From contig NW_022098050.1 in the NCBI RefSeq assembly GCF_002288925.2, forward strand, positions 3,978,882-4,042,881: DNA of 64,000 bases, given 5' to 3'. Shown one piece after another: positions 11,540 through 22,335 of the stretch. The DNA comes from Delphinapterus leucas. Its lineage: Eukaryota; Chordata; Mammalia; Artiodactyla; Monodontidae. How positions within the stretch are numbered: the first letter of the stretch is position 1; the number at the start of each line of letters is the position of its first letter. The position numbers and the translations under genes were made by a program. The notes beneath the pieces were generated by a model. The model was given only the letters and a program-made list of their open reading frames with translations, ran no database searches and had not been told where the DNA came from.

Positions 11540-12066
11540 ATTACACATTTATCCAAAAGAAATGAAAGCATATATCCATGCCAAGACTGGTATGCAAATG
11601 TTCATCACAGCTTTTTTCATAATAGACAAAAATCACCCAAATGTCCATCAGCTGGAGAATGGATCAACAAGCTGTGGTATATCCATATGATGGAGTACCA
11701 CTCTGATAAAAAGGAACAAGATATTGATACACACGACCACATGGATGAATCTCAAAAATTATCATGTCAATTGAAAGAAGCCAGCCACACAAGTCCACAC
11801 ACTGTACGGTTTCACTTATAGCATAACATCCTGGAAAAGGCAATATTATAGGGACGGAGAACAGATCCATAGTTGCCAGTGGGTATAGGGGATTGGCTGC
11901 TAAAGGGGCACAGAGTTACTTTTGGGGGTACTGGAAATGTTTTACATCTTGATAGTGGTGGTGGCTATATGATGGAATGCATTTAACAAACTCATTGAGT
12001 TCTACACTTGAGAAGGCTGAATATTACTGTGTGTACCTTGTAGCTTAATAAACCTGACTTTAAGAA
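11540..12066 (+). mobile_element. Old L1 3' end (L1M type) nested in L2
   Basis: CCAAAAGAAATGAAAGCATA, GTATGCAAATGTTCATC, AATGTCCATCAGCTGGAGAA, CACATGGATGAATCTCAAA, TTTTACATCTTGATAGTGG and GTACCTTGTAGCTTAATAAA are the usual order of an older mammalian L1 ORF2 end and 3' UTR. It divides the 3' tail of the minus-strand L2. It is more diverged than the L1 copies at 13023 or 37231, so it inserted earlier. Confidence 0.75.
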
Positions 12067-12125
12067 ACAACACCAGCTTCTAGTCTAGTAGGGGTACAGA
12101 TATTAATGAATACATATAGAAGATG

Positions 12126-12608
12126 GAGCAGACCTATTTGGTGCCCCACATCATTTCCCATCTGCCCCCCTCTGATGTCATCTGCTGCTCCAGGGCACAG
12201 TTCCCTGCAAACTTAGACTCCTCTCGTGTCACAGCATCTCTCCTCAAGTGTGCACTCTATGTTTTTTCACTTTCTGTTCTGGAGCTTCTCTAATGCCTTG
12301 AGACTGTTCAGCCTGAAGGCAAGTCACCTGGCTGTGTGGATGGGTTAACTCTCAAGGGTAAGCTCAACACTTCAGGCCAAAATTTCTGGGATGCCTTCTG
12401 TACATTTTTTAGAGAGTTCCCCTGGAATGGAGCCCAAGTGACCCAAGTCTACAATGGCCCAATGGACAACCTTGACAAAGCACCCTTACATTGTCTTTTC
12501 CTCCTTCCATGTCTCACTCTCCCCGTTTCCTCACTCCTGCTTCATGGGATTATCTCCCAAATAAACTACCTGTGCCAGTGCCCTTGTCTCAGGCTATTTT
12601 CAAGCTAA
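12126..12608 (+). mobile_element. Solo-LTR-like element nested in L2
   Basis: A roughly 480-base block breaks the L2 and ends with a TTATCTCCCAAATAAACTAC polyadenylation-type region, then CTTGTCTCAGGCT and a CTAAGACA-type terminus. Related ends are seen on the minus strand at 9970 and about 30045. The layout resembles an ERV-class solo LTR. Family not assigned; no internal genes. Confidence 0.5.
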
Positions 12609-13022
12609 GACATAATATAATATCAGACACTATGAAGCAAAATAGAGCAAGTAGAGGGATGGAGCAGTAGGAGTGCTACTACAGATAAGGTTAGAAAAGA
12701 TTTCTGTGAAGTAGGGACCTCTGAGTAGAAACCTGAATTCAGCAAAGGAATGAGCTGTGTGGCTAGTTAGGGGAAGAGAATTTGGCGCGGAGAAAACAGT
12801 AAGTCTAAACATGGAACATTCTAGAAATGGCAAGGAGTTCACTGTAGCCGGAGCTCAGTGAGCAAAAGATGAGGGCCTAGAGATAGTAGGGCAAGATCAT
12901 GTAGGATCTCATAGGCCACAAAAAGGACTATGGATTTTATTCTGAATGAGCTAAGAGGCCATTGGAGGGTTTTGAGCGGAGGAATAAAATGATCTGACTT
13001 ATGTATTTAAAAGGACAACTCT

Positions 13023-13677
13023 ATGCCCTATGATCCAGCAATCCCACTCCTGGGTATATATCTGGACAGAACTATAATTCAAGAAGATACATGCACCCCT
13101 ATGTTCATAGCATCACTATTCACAATAGCCAAGACACGGAAGCAACCTAAATGTCCATCAACAGATGAATGGATAAAGAAGATGTAGTACATATACACAG
13201 GGAACATTACTCAGCCATAAAAAAGAATGAAATAATGCCATTTGCAGCAACATGGATGGACCTAGAGATTATCATACTGAGTGAAGTTAAGTCAGAAAGA
13301 GAAAGACAAATATCATAGGATATCAATTATATGTGGAATCTAAAATATGACACAAATGAACTTATTTACGAAGCAGAAATAGACTCACAGACTTAGAGAA
13401 CAGACTTGTGGTTGCCAAGGAGGGCGGTGAGGGAGGGAAGGATTGGGAGTTTGGTATTACTAGATGCAAACTATTATATATATATAGGATGGATAAACAA
13501 CAAGGTCCTACTGTATAACACAGGGAACTATATTCAATACCCTGTAATAAACCATAATGGAAGAGAATATGGAAAAGAATATATATGTATATGTATAATT
13601 GAATCACTTTGTTGTACACCAGAAACTAACAAAGCATTGTAAATCAACTATACTTCAATAAATTAAAAAAAGAATAT
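13023..13677 (+). mobile_element. L1 3' end, 5'-truncated, 13-bp target duplication
   Basis: A 655-base copy of the ORF2 end plus 3' UTR begins CCTATGATCCAGCAATCCC and ends in AATAAATTAAAAAAAG. It is bounded by a perfect duplication AAAGGACAACTCT (13010-13022 and 13678-13690). Closing the duplication restores a continuous L2 sequence, which confirms the boundaries. It closely resembles the corresponding part of L1-A (about 5715-6340). Confidence 0.93.
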
Positions 13678-14112
13678 AAAGGACAACTCTGGCCACTGTG
13701 CTGCCATGAGATTGTAGGGGTCAATGGTAGAAGTAAGGGGAATAGTCATGAGCCTGTTCAACTGTGCAAGTAAAAAATGATGGTAGATGAACCCCTGGTG
13801 GTAGTGGTAATTTCTGCTGAGAAGCGGTTAGATTCTGGATATATTTTGCAGGCATAACTGACAGGATTTGAAGATGGATTGAATGTAGGATGTAAGAAAA
13901 AGGAGAAGGTTCAGAGTTGATACCAAGATTTTTGTCCTAAGCTATTTGAAGAATGGCGTTCTTTTCTGCCCTGTGGAAGACCCCAGGAGGGGTTTGGGTA
14001 AGGGGAATAGAGATTCTGGCTTTGAGGAGCCTAGTTGACATCCAAGAAGAGATGTTGATGAAGCAATGGGAAAAACAGGCAGGGGCTTCAGGGAGTCATC
14101 AAGGCTAGAGAT

Positions 14113-14298
14113 TTAAATTTGGGAGCGCTCAGCAAATAGATGATACTTAAGGTCCTGAGATCCAAGATGAGAGCACGTAGGGAGTAAGTGTGGACAGAGA
14201 AGAGAGGAGGTCCCAGCATTGAATGCTAGATCACTCCAACATTTAGAGGTCAGGAAGATGAGGAGTAACCAGCAGAAGAGACTGAGAAGGAACATCAA
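14113..14298 (-). pseudogene. L2 reverse-transcriptase fragment, decayed
   Basis: The minus-strand frame reads through SLLCPHL...LKYHLFAERSQI. That is the CR1/L2 reverse-transcriptase region where functional elements have YADDSQI, so the catalytic Asp-Asp pair is replaced by Glu-Arg. It belongs to the L2 spanning 11450-16510 and is cut on its upstream side by the retroposed segment at 14313. It cannot be active. Confidence 0.7.
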
Positions 14299-14312
14299 GA
14301 AAGGTAGGAAGA

Positions 14313-15156
14313 ATTCACGTGGGTCTATGGAGAGGCCGGGGAGGGGAACACGTATGTAAGGTTATCTACATAACCAAAACGATCATTCACCAACAACGCC
14401 GATGGTAATACACTCCCACGTATAAATCCAGCGGACTTTATGTATTTCTAAAGTGTTGTCGTTCACCTTACTAACTTAGGCAAATACTTATCAGTTCTGG
14501 TTGTGAGCACAAAGCTGCACCAACTAGGAGAAAGTAACTCCAAGCTGCACTGAGACTAACCCTTGTGTAACAACAAATTTGAGAAAAGCTACCTTGACCT
14601 TCAGGTCTGCTAAAGTTCCTAGGACAAAGAAGCACGACTGGCTGCCTAGGACCCAGATCTGATTAGAGAGTTGAATGACATTGCTTGTGGCCCTTTCTTT
14701 CTATGAAAAATACCAACTTTGACCATTTTATTTTTCATCAGTACCCCCATCAAGGAAATTTTTTATTATTACTTAAATTTATCTTATAAAGATTTAAAGC
14801 AACAAAGAAACAGACAGCGAGAAAAAAGAAAACAATTAGTTTATTTTTCTTATGTCTAAAAATGGCAATAAGAATATTGAAATTATAAATAACTGTTCAT
14901 TTGACTGGCTAAAAAGTTAATCACTGATTAAAGCTAAATATATCAGGTTTAGCCCAAGATAACAGGCACTCAATAGCATCATCTTTTACTCAATTGAGTA
15001 GACCAGGCTTTCTCTTAAAGAAAAAGATGGAAGGCCGAATCATACAAGTTTGAATTAAGTTCCAAGCCCCATGAAATTAACTTCAGAATAAAATGAATTG
15101 TTGATTATTCCAGCTTCATCCTTATAAAGTTCAAATATTAAAAAAAGAAGAAGAAG
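14313..15156 (+). mobile_element. Unidentified retroposed segment with 16-bp target duplication
   Basis: An 844-base segment interrupts L2. It is flanked by a perfect 16-base direct repeat AAGAAAGGTAGGAAGA (14297-14312 and 15157-15172) and ends in an A/AAG-rich tail after ATTAAAAAAAG. These are marks of L1-driven insertion of a polyadenylated RNA. The body matches no repeat I recognise and has no long reading frame. The first 170 bases keep about nine CpG sites, unusual for old intergenic DNA. It could be a retrocopy of a transcript's 3' region or of an unrecognised element. Confidence 0.65.
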
Positions 15157-16548
15157 AAGAAAGGTAGGAAGAGAAGCAAGGAGGTGTGGCATCCATAAGG
15201 CCTAAAGAAAATGTTTCCAGAAGGAGAAATGGGGCTGATGGGTCGAGTTACGGTGAGGTCTGAGAATTAGTCTTGAACTTACTTGTAGGGGTCATTGGTG
15301 ACCTTGAAAAGAGCAGTTTCAGTGGGATCGTGAGGACCAAAGCCTTGTTAGAGCAAGCTCAAAAAAGGGAAGAGAAGGACGTACGGAGAACAAATAGAAG
15401 TAACTTGAGTTTTGCTGTAGGAGGGAGTGTAGAAATGGGGCAGTGCCTGGAGGGGTATGGGGGGATCAAAGGAGGTTTTAGTTTTATCTGATTTCTGATA
15501 CCAGAGAAAGTTTGCATGCTGATAGGGAAGCTCTAGTAAGGTGGGCTAACTTAATGGTGTAGGAGGGGGCAAGAGGGAAGTCTTGAGTAGGCTGGAAGTG
15601 GGGCAGGGGGTCCAGTTCACATACAGATTGTTTTGGCTTTAGACAGGAGCATGGACAGTTTATCTACTGTGACAGGAGAGAAGGTGGGGTATATGATCAC
15701 AGATGCAGAGAGGCTGGGACATTTGATGGGGCAGGGGTTATGGAAGTTCTCTTCTGATGATTTCTGTTTTCTCAAGGACAAAAGCAACATGGTCAGCTGA
15801 GGGTGAAGATGAAAAGTGGGGTATTGGAGATTTGAGGAGAGATGAGACAGAGTGGAATAGTTGTTTCAGAGACTGAATGAAGAGACTGACTAGGGAAATG
15901 TCAGACACTAGGCAGCATTACAGACCTGCTTGAATCATGTGGTCATGAATTTAAAGTGAGACCAGTCATCAGGAGCCAAGGAAGTGGAGAGGTGGATTTA
16001 AACAGCACTGGGCTGTGCAAGGAGAGATCTGTGAGGGATGGAGGTGGCTGAAATGGTGGGAAAGGGAGTGGGTGTCATGATGGGATCAAAGCCAGGTGAG
16101 GAAGGAACTGAGGCTAGGAAGGGTACTAAGGGGAGTGGGAAGCTGGTAGGATCAGTAGATAAATAAGAACTCCCACTAAGACATAAGAACTAGTTAGAGT
16201 TGGGGGATAGAGAGAGTGACATGGAAAGGCAGGAGGTGGTAGTTGGAGAGGGGAACATGTAAAACTGAGATTATGTTGAAGACATTGCTAATGACCCGGT
16301 CTAGGATGTGACCATAGGAATGAATGGCTGAGATAGGGCAGGGACATAATCCTTGGAGGAAAAAGGGTCAAAAATCTGAGAATCTGGAGAGTTGGAAGGA
16401 TCATCTACGTTGAATACTTACAGTGGCAGAGAGAGAGGGGAGCCACATGCTTAAATAATTCAAGGGAAAATGGGTGACTACAAGATGTGTAAATGATAGC
16501 AACAAGGCGTTTTTCATACTCTAACCTGTACTGGTCATCGTTTTGTAC

Positions 16549-16757
16549 TTTTTTTTTTTTTTTTTGCGGTACGCGGGCCTCTCACTGCTGTGGCCTCTCC
16601 CGCTGCGGAGCACAGGCTCCAGACGCGCAGGCTCAGCGGCCATGGCTCACGGGCCCAGCCGCTCCGCGGCATGTGGGATCCTCCTGGACCGGGGCACGAA
16701 CCTGTGTCCCCTGCATCGGCAGGCGGACTCTCAACCACTGCGCCACCAGGGAAGCCC
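16549..16757 (-). mobile_element. CHR-2 SINE, minus orientation
   Basis: The T-run (tail), then GCGGTACGCGGGCCTCTCAC, CCATGGCTCACGGGCC, GGCAGGCGGACTCTCAACC and CCAGGGAAGCCC are the reverse complement of CHR-2. Flanks share TTGTACTTTTT and CTGTACATTTT, a probable target duplication. It still has many CpG sites, so it is fairly young. Open frames crossing it are artefacts. Confidence 0.93.
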
Positions 16758-17237
16758 CTGTACATTTTTTTTTTCAACCTCTTCCCATCCTGTTCCCAAC
16801 TAAGGATGCTGTGAGCTCATGGAAGGAAGGGTCCATGTTGCTGTCATTTCTGTAGCTAAGCTAGTGCTTAGCCTAGAGGTGTTAGTTACTTGATTGACAG
16901 AGCAGGACCTTCTTTCCTCAGATGGCTTCTAGAATTTCTGAAACGTATGTCTAGATGTACTTCAGCCCTCATAGCAACTGCACTTCTAAAGACAGTGCAG
17001 CCAAGTCAACTCGTGTTACCAGTTATATTCAGTGCTCAGTCAATGCAGGTGTCCAAACTGAAGAGAGAGTTTCGTCAAATAAACATAGGTATGGACCAAA
17101 GGTTGAGCCTGAATAAAACTGGGAAGCAGTCAGCATTGTCTCTGATAATTTTCAGTCTCACTGCAAGCAAATTGCAGCACCCTGTTCCCCACTCCTGGGA
17201 TCTGACCATTGTATCACTTTGTGTAATTTCTGCTAAA
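16758..17237. other. Unique sequence, no supported gene
   Basis: A 135-codon open frame starts at 16890 and runs into the MER5-like repeat downstream. It has no recognisable domain and ends inside repeat sequence, so I do not call it a gene. Confidence 0.4.
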
Positions 17238-17416
17238 GCAGTGGGTTTCAAACATCAGGCAATGGCAGTAACCTGGGGGAACTGTGAAAACTATTAACTC
17301 CTGGTCTTTACCCTCATTAAAACAGAATCATTGGGATAAGGTCTAAGAATCAACATTTTCCGATGCTTCTCAGGTGCTTTTCAGTGGCTCACATTTGAGA
17401 AGCCCTGCACTAAAGT
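17238..17416. mobile_element. MER5-type hAT DNA transposon remnant
   Basis: The ends CAGTGGGTTTCAAACATCAG and CACATTTGAGAAGCCCTGCA are inverted repeats typical of MER5. Between them are AACCTGGGGGAACTGTG, AACAGAATCATTGGG and TAAGAATCAACATTTTC, in the usual order. Non-autonomous and old. Confidence 0.75.
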
Positions 17417-17639
17417 GGTGGTTGGCAAGGTTGGACCTTTTCCAGGTGTTTTTATATTTTAACAGTGACCTCTTTAATGGGAGACCATTCTCAAGTCCAA
17501 AGGAGCAGATTGCTAATGGTGGAATTTGGGGCACCTGTCAGGATCCTTAAGAAGCAGAGGGCTAGTCTGTAGCTGTCAAATTTTGCGAGTCAAGATAAAG
17601 TGCAGGAGATGCTACCACGTGCAGTCAGATTTCAATGCT

Positions 17640-17850
17640 GTAATGCTTCTCAACATGTGGTTCCCGCAGCAGCCGCAGAAGGATCACCTAGCAACTTGTG
17701 AGAGATGCAGATTCTCAAGGCTCACTCCAGACCTGATGAATGAGAAAGCCTGGGGGTTGCTTTTCATCTGTGTTTTCACAAACCTGACAGGTGATTCTGA
17801 TGCCCGCTCACATATGGGAGCCACTCTTCCAGCCTGTGAGCCCAAGGTAG
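17640..17850. mobile_element. MER5-like DNA transposon remnant
   Basis: TAATGCTTCTCAACATGTGG, GGATCACCTAGCAACTTGTG, GATGCAGATTCTCAAGG and AGGTGATTCTGATGCCCGCT follow the MER5 order with heavy divergence. The far end is unclear. Confidence 0.55.
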
Positions 17851-19004
17851 TGGGTACCCCTTCCCACATGAGCAAGCTTCATGTGGGTTGAGCTCACTCA
17901 CTCTCTGGATACGATGCCTCCCTCTTTCTGGTGCTCTGAGTGGGAGAGGTGCTTTGCTCTGATGAACTGTGCCAGGGTGTGTGGCAGCAATGGCATCTGT
18001 GTGTTTGACACCACTGTGATAGGTAGTGGGACAAAGATATTTACATAGAGGACAGCTCTTCCCCTCCCCCAAACACCCTAAACTCTCCTGCATGGGTGGT
18101 CACCCCCTGTTTACTCTCAGAGCAGGTCTAGGGTAATGCCTTCTGACGTGTCTATATAGCAAACCATTTATTTTAACAAGGGGGTTGCCTTCCGAGGAGC
18201 TTCATGAACAACTCACCTCTTGGTTTGGATTTCAGTGCTAAAAGCCATAGGCTAATGCCTCCCAGGAATTGCCTGGATTATCCAATCACAGCCATCCTTT
18301 CCTTAAAGAATGTCATTAATTTAAACAGACACTTGGCTTAACAGAGAAGTAGGAGTGTCCATCTTATGCAAAGTCACATACAAATGATTTGGAATTACTT
18401 CCCTCACTGCCTCTTTCATTATTCCAGAAGATAAGGTTTCCACTGAATTATACAGGAGTCTTACATTGGCTGTTGATTATTTTTAAACTTGTTCTATTAT
18501 TTAAAAGTAATAGAGATTGCAGTTTTATGTGATCTGATTTTTATTCAGATTTGAAACTCATTCACATCAAATTAAAATTCCTTTGGGCCCTTTAAAATGC
18601 CTTAAATTAAAGTTTGTGATTTAATAACTAACGGGTATAGAGGGAATGCGAACTGGCTTTCTGAATCTTCAGTGATATGGAAATTTCCAGAAGATTCACA
18701 GCCTCTCCAAATTACTGTTTCCTCTACTGAGCAGGCACAGTGGCGATGGGGGAGGATCCAGGACTGTGAGCCAGGATACTTGGGTTTCAGTCTAGGCTTT
18801 GTTGAAAGTGAGTTAGTGCAAAGAAAAGAGCTAAAGTATTTGGTCACTCGCTGTCCTTGAAGGACTTAGAAAATCAGAGGGCAAACATCGAGGGCAAAAG
18901 AGGAAAAAATAAGTGTATAAAAGGTTGGTGGTATCAAGTAGGTCACAGTGAATGCAAACTGATGCTTACTTCACACCAATGATGCCTAGTTCTAGGAGAA
19001 AGAG
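17851..19004. other. Unique sequence; AT-rich possible conserved noncoding stretch 18140-18620
   Basis: No repeat or coding sequence is recognised. The 18140-18620 portion is AT-rich with ATTA-type homeodomain sites and a TTTATTCAG element. A regulatory role is only a guess. Confidence 0.3.
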
Positions 19005-19110
19005 CTTCCTCTTTCCCTTCTCCCCTCCTTCCCTCCTCCACCTTTCCTCGCTTTATCCCTCATCTCCTTCTTTCCTTCCTCCCTCCCTCCTCCCCTCCCC
19101 TCTCTTTTAT
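19005..19110. repeat. Polypyrimidine (C/T) tract
   Basis: About 100 bases are almost pure C and T, with CCTT and CCCT units. Such tracts can form triplex DNA but are common in mammals. The plus-strand open frame of 93 codons crossing it (18952-19233) is an artefact. Confidence 0.75.
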
Positions 19111-19239
19111 CAAGCAACCCAAATAACGAAGCAAGAGTTCATTAAACATCTCTCGGTCCTAGAGGTATGGGAAGCACTGTCCATCCTTAGACCAGAGCTA
19201 AAGGGATATCTGCCCTGGGTTCTGGGGCTTTAGACCCTT

Positions 19240-19402
19240 GCTACTGAAAGTGTGGTCCATGAATAAGCATCAGCAGCATCACCTGGGAGCTTGTTAGAAA
19301 TGGAGACTCAAATACCACTCCAGACTTAAGGAATCAGAATCTACATCTTACCAGCTCCCCTGTTGGGTTAGGTGCACATTAATGTCTGAGAAGCATTGTT
19401 TT
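19240..19402. mobile_element. MER5-type DNA transposon remnant
   Basis: AAAGTGTGGTCCATGAATAAG, ATCACCTGGGAGCTTGTTAG, AATCAGAATCTACATCTTA and GTGCACATTAATGTCTGAGA match the MER5 layout of an inverted-repeat hAT element. Confidence 0.65.
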
Positions 19403-20330
19403 AGAGGTCCTCTCCTTTGGCCATGCCCCTCCCCACCAAGCAAGATTCTGAAAGGCCAAGGGGATGTGCCCACTCAGGACTTGCCCTCCTTCTAGAACAC
19501 TCTCTGGGTTCCTGGATCCCTAAATTCCCTACCCAAAAGTCGTGAGTCTGCTTCCAAGGCCTACACTGGGCTGATTGCACAGCCAGTATGCATTCCCCTA
19601 GGCCTGAGATGCAGCCAGATGTGGCTGTTTGGAGGGTGGAAACAGGAAGGTCTGTGGAAGAAGCTTGGCCACTCAGCGCAGGATGGCTCTGTGGGTGGGA
19701 AATGGAGGAGGTGGCTGAATGCCAGCTCTCTGCTCCTCCGAATTCCAGTGTGGAATTCCAAGGAAGCCCAAATTCTAAATTCACACCTGGCCTTCCAAGT
19801 TGTTATGACAGTTTATTTGTCAAGATAAGAGGAAAGAAGCTGTTTCATTTAAACATTTGTTAGCTTGATATATAACTTTCCAACATTCAGACATATGGTG
19901 TGTGGGCCCCCCTTTGTACTATTGGCTCAGTTCTGCAGACGTTAGGGGCGAGCCTGCTGGTGATGGGGTGAGGGTTCATCTGAGGTTCTCCAGCACAGCA
20001 CGCCCTGCTTGTCTTCTGGAGACACAAAGTTAGAGAGGCACATCTGCTTCGCTCTCTCCTGAAAGCTGCATTCCTTTGTGTGCTTGGAGACTCCTCCTAA
20101 ACTTTGAGGCCTTCTATTTAGGGAATTTCCTTTAGGCTGTCCTTATAGGAGCTATTTGTCCATCCTTTAAGCAAGCCTTCCTTTGGCCTCTCCTCAAGTT
20201 CGTTCTCTCTCTCTTTTTTTCTTTTTAAATAAATACATCTTTATTTGGCATTGGGTATCCTAACATTTGTTTATTACAGTTCCTTAGAAAACAAACCAAA
20301 AAAATCAGAACCAATTAATAAAAATTAAGG
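19403..20330. other. Unique sequence, no supported gene
   Basis: Overlapping short open frames on both strands between 19401 and 19863 do not resemble any protein. The run from 20200 is T-rich and then A-rich. Nothing else can be supported. Confidence 0.4.
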
Positions 20331-20332
20331 CC

Positions 20333-20549
20333 CGGGCTTCCCTGGTGGCACAGTGTTTGAAAGTCCGCCTGCTGATGCAGGGGACACGGGTTCATGCCCC
20401 GGTCCGGGAAGATCCCACATGCCTGCCGCCGAGCGGCTGGGCCCGTGAGCCATGGCCGCTGAGCCTGCGCGTCCGGAGCCTATGCTCCGCGGCGGGAGAG
20501 GCCTCAGCGGTGAGAGGCCCGCGTACCGCAAAAAAAAAAAAAAAAAAAA
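20333..20549 (+). mobile_element. CHR-2 SINE running into assembly gap
   Basis: A complete CHR-2 body from CGGGCTTCCCTGGTGGCAC to GCGTACCGC and its A tail is followed directly by Ns. The tail is therefore cut by the gap and no 3' target duplication can be seen. Confidence 0.93.
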
Positions 20550-20949
20550 NNNNNNNNNNNNNNNNNNNNNNNNNNNNNNNNNNNNNNNNNNNNNNNNNNN
20601 NNNNNNNNNNNNNNNNNNNNNNNNNNNNNNNNNNNNNNNNNNNNNNNNNNNNNNNNNNNNNNNNNNNNNNNNNNNNNNNNNNNNNNNNNNNNNNNNNNNN
20701 NNNNNNNNNNNNNNNNNNNNNNNNNNNNNNNNNNNNNNNNNNNNNNNNNNNNNNNNNNNNNNNNNNNNNNNNNNNNNNNNNNNNNNNNNNNNNNNNNNNN
20801 NNNNNNNNNNNNNNNNNNNNNNNNNNNNNNNNNNNNNNNNNNNNNNNNNNNNNNNNNNNNNNNNNNNNNNNNNNNNNNNNNNNNNNNNNNNNNNNNNNNN
20901 NNNNNNNNNNNNNNNNNNNNNNNNNNNNNNNNNNNNNNNNNNNNNNNNN
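20550..20949. other. Assembly gap of 400 Ns
   Basis: Exactly 400 unknown bases lie between two CHR-2 copies in the same orientation. Assembly probably failed because identical SINEs and poly-A runs could not be resolved. Long open frames crossing here are artefacts of reading N as any base. The true length may differ. Confidence 0.98.
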
Positions 20950-21017
20950 GCCACAGCAGTGAGAGGCCCGCGTACCGCAAAAAAAAAAAAAAAAAAAAAA
21001 AAGAAGAAGAAGAAGAA
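20950..21017 (+). mobile_element. CHR-2 SINE, 3' end only
   Basis: GCCACAGCAGTGAGAGGCCC...GCGTACCGC and a long A/(AAG)n tail emerge from the gap. Its 5' part is hidden or missing, so it is either a second SINE or the other end of a mis-assembled one. Confidence 0.85.
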
Positions 21018-21049
21018 ACATTTTCTCAAAAGCTCCTGCCCAATGCATG

Positions 21050-21215
21050 GTGTAGAGCACAGGTCCTCCAACTTAGCACTCAGCACCCTGGGTCCCACCC
21101 CCGAAATTCTTATTTGCCAACACGGAGGCCCAATAGTCTGAATTTTTAGCAAACGCCCTGGTGATTCTGATGTTGGTGGTTGGCAGGCCACACTTGGAGA
21201 AATCTTTTTTTGGGA
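21050..21215. mobile_element. MER5-like DNA transposon remnant
   Basis: CACAGGTCCTCCAACTTAGC, CCCTGGTGATTCTGATGTTG and GCCACACTTGGAGAAAT resemble MER5 ends and core, strongly diverged. Confidence 0.5.
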
Positions 21216-22272
21216 TCTTCTGATTGATGATGGTGAAGCCTGAGAAATCTTGATATGGAAAGAAGGTGGTGTCACAGTACCTACGTGGCCTTGTTCAATT
21301 TATATCCCAGTTCATGGCTGTCAATTAGCTCTACATATGCTGGTGACTCATAAGTGGCTTGGAGCTCATGAGGTCCCCTGCATTCAACTTAACAAATATT
21401 TATTAGGCATCAGCTCTGTAGGGAGGAATGTAATGGGCACTGGGAACCCACCAAAGTATAAGATATGGCTCCAGTTATAAGGATCTTGATCGCGTCTTCT
21501 GTCTATTTACATAAAGTCAGGACTGTCATTAATATAATTTAGAAATATCTGTTTTGTTTCCTGGGTAGAGTCCTGTGTTGGAGAGAAAATAGGCACAAAA
21601 CAGAATACAGAGGAATGATGCAATATCTATTAGTTAGGCACAATGTGTTGAATGTAACTATAGTTACAAAATAAAACATTCTAACAATTCCAAATGCAAT
21701 TACAATAAATCTGTCTTAATCAAAAACCATCAATTTAAAGGCTAATAAAAAAAAGCTTAAGCCACTAAAAATGAACTTTTGAGCTCATGTGAAAGAATTT
21801 TTAAAAGACCTGTTACTAAGACGAAGTCTGTATAGCTATAATTATGTGATAATGGGAAAATATCCATTTAGGCTGTATAATCTGAATCAAGGAAGAAACC
21901 CTTTCTTAAAAAAAATTTCTCTCTAGCCATTCCTCAATCTATGTTGTCTGCCAAATTCAGGGTAATCGTTTGGCCTTGGCTTTCTTTGATCTAGCTTGAG
22001 TTTGGAGTTAGAGATGTAAGCAATATCCTTTTTGTTAAATTCCATGCATAGCTTCTGAAATCTAACACCCTGCCTGACATGCCTGGACAGAGCACAAAAA
22101 CCCACCTGGACACTGCTGTTGGGGTCTCTCTCACATATCTCACTGTGGAAGCTGTAAGCCTCTGAGGAAGGGTTTGCTAATTAAATGCCTTTTAGTCATA
22201 AGGTTTAATGAGACCGCTTTTAAGATATATTGGGGGAATTAATGGAATATTTTCTTTTCACAGCCTCCACTA

Positions 22273-22274
<2 letters not shown>
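21216..22274. other. Mostly unique AT-rich sequence
   Basis: A short L2/MIR-like piece (CAACTTAACAAATATTTATTAGG) lies at about 21385-21470. The rest is AT-rich and unrecognised. No gene seen. Confidence 0.4.

Positions 22275-22334
<60 letters not shown>
22275..22334. repeat. (AC)30 microsatellite
   Basis: Sixty bases of uninterrupted AC dinucleotide, probably length-variable between individuals. Confidence 0.97.

Positions 22335-22335
<1 letters not shown>

Larger units (their letters stand above)
11450..16510 (-). mobile_element. Long L2 LINE, minus orientation, split by four nested insertions
   Basis: L2 is an extinct CR1-clade LINE. Read on the minus strand the pieces are in correct order. 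The 3' tail is at 11450-11535 (ATTCAACAAATATTTATCGAG), followed by 12067-12125, 12609-13022 and 13678-14312. Then come the reverse transcriptase (14113-14298) and 15157-16510, where a minus-strand DDPSNSPDSQ stretch of the endonuclease lies at about 16380-16410. About 2.6 kb of L2 remains, most of a typical roughly 3.3-kb element; most genomic copies are short 3' pieces. It is interrupted by an old L1 end, an LTR, a younger L1 and an unidentified retroposed segment. Confidence 0.75.

Noticed and set aside
14313..15156. Protein-coding retrogene inside the retroposed segment
   Set aside because: No open frame of useful length lies in the segment on either strand. At most it derives from a noncoding or 3' UTR sequence.
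16890..17297. 135-codon plus-strand frame
   Set aside because: It ends inside a MER5 DNA-transposon remnant and has no protein motif.
19401..19863. Overlapping frames of 66-127 codons on both strands
   Set aside because: They are mutually overlapping on opposite strands with no domain, codon pattern or splice evidence.
20325..21275. Open frames of 158-316 codons on both strands
   Set aside because: They run through 400 Ns and two SINE copies. The reading frame is an artefact.
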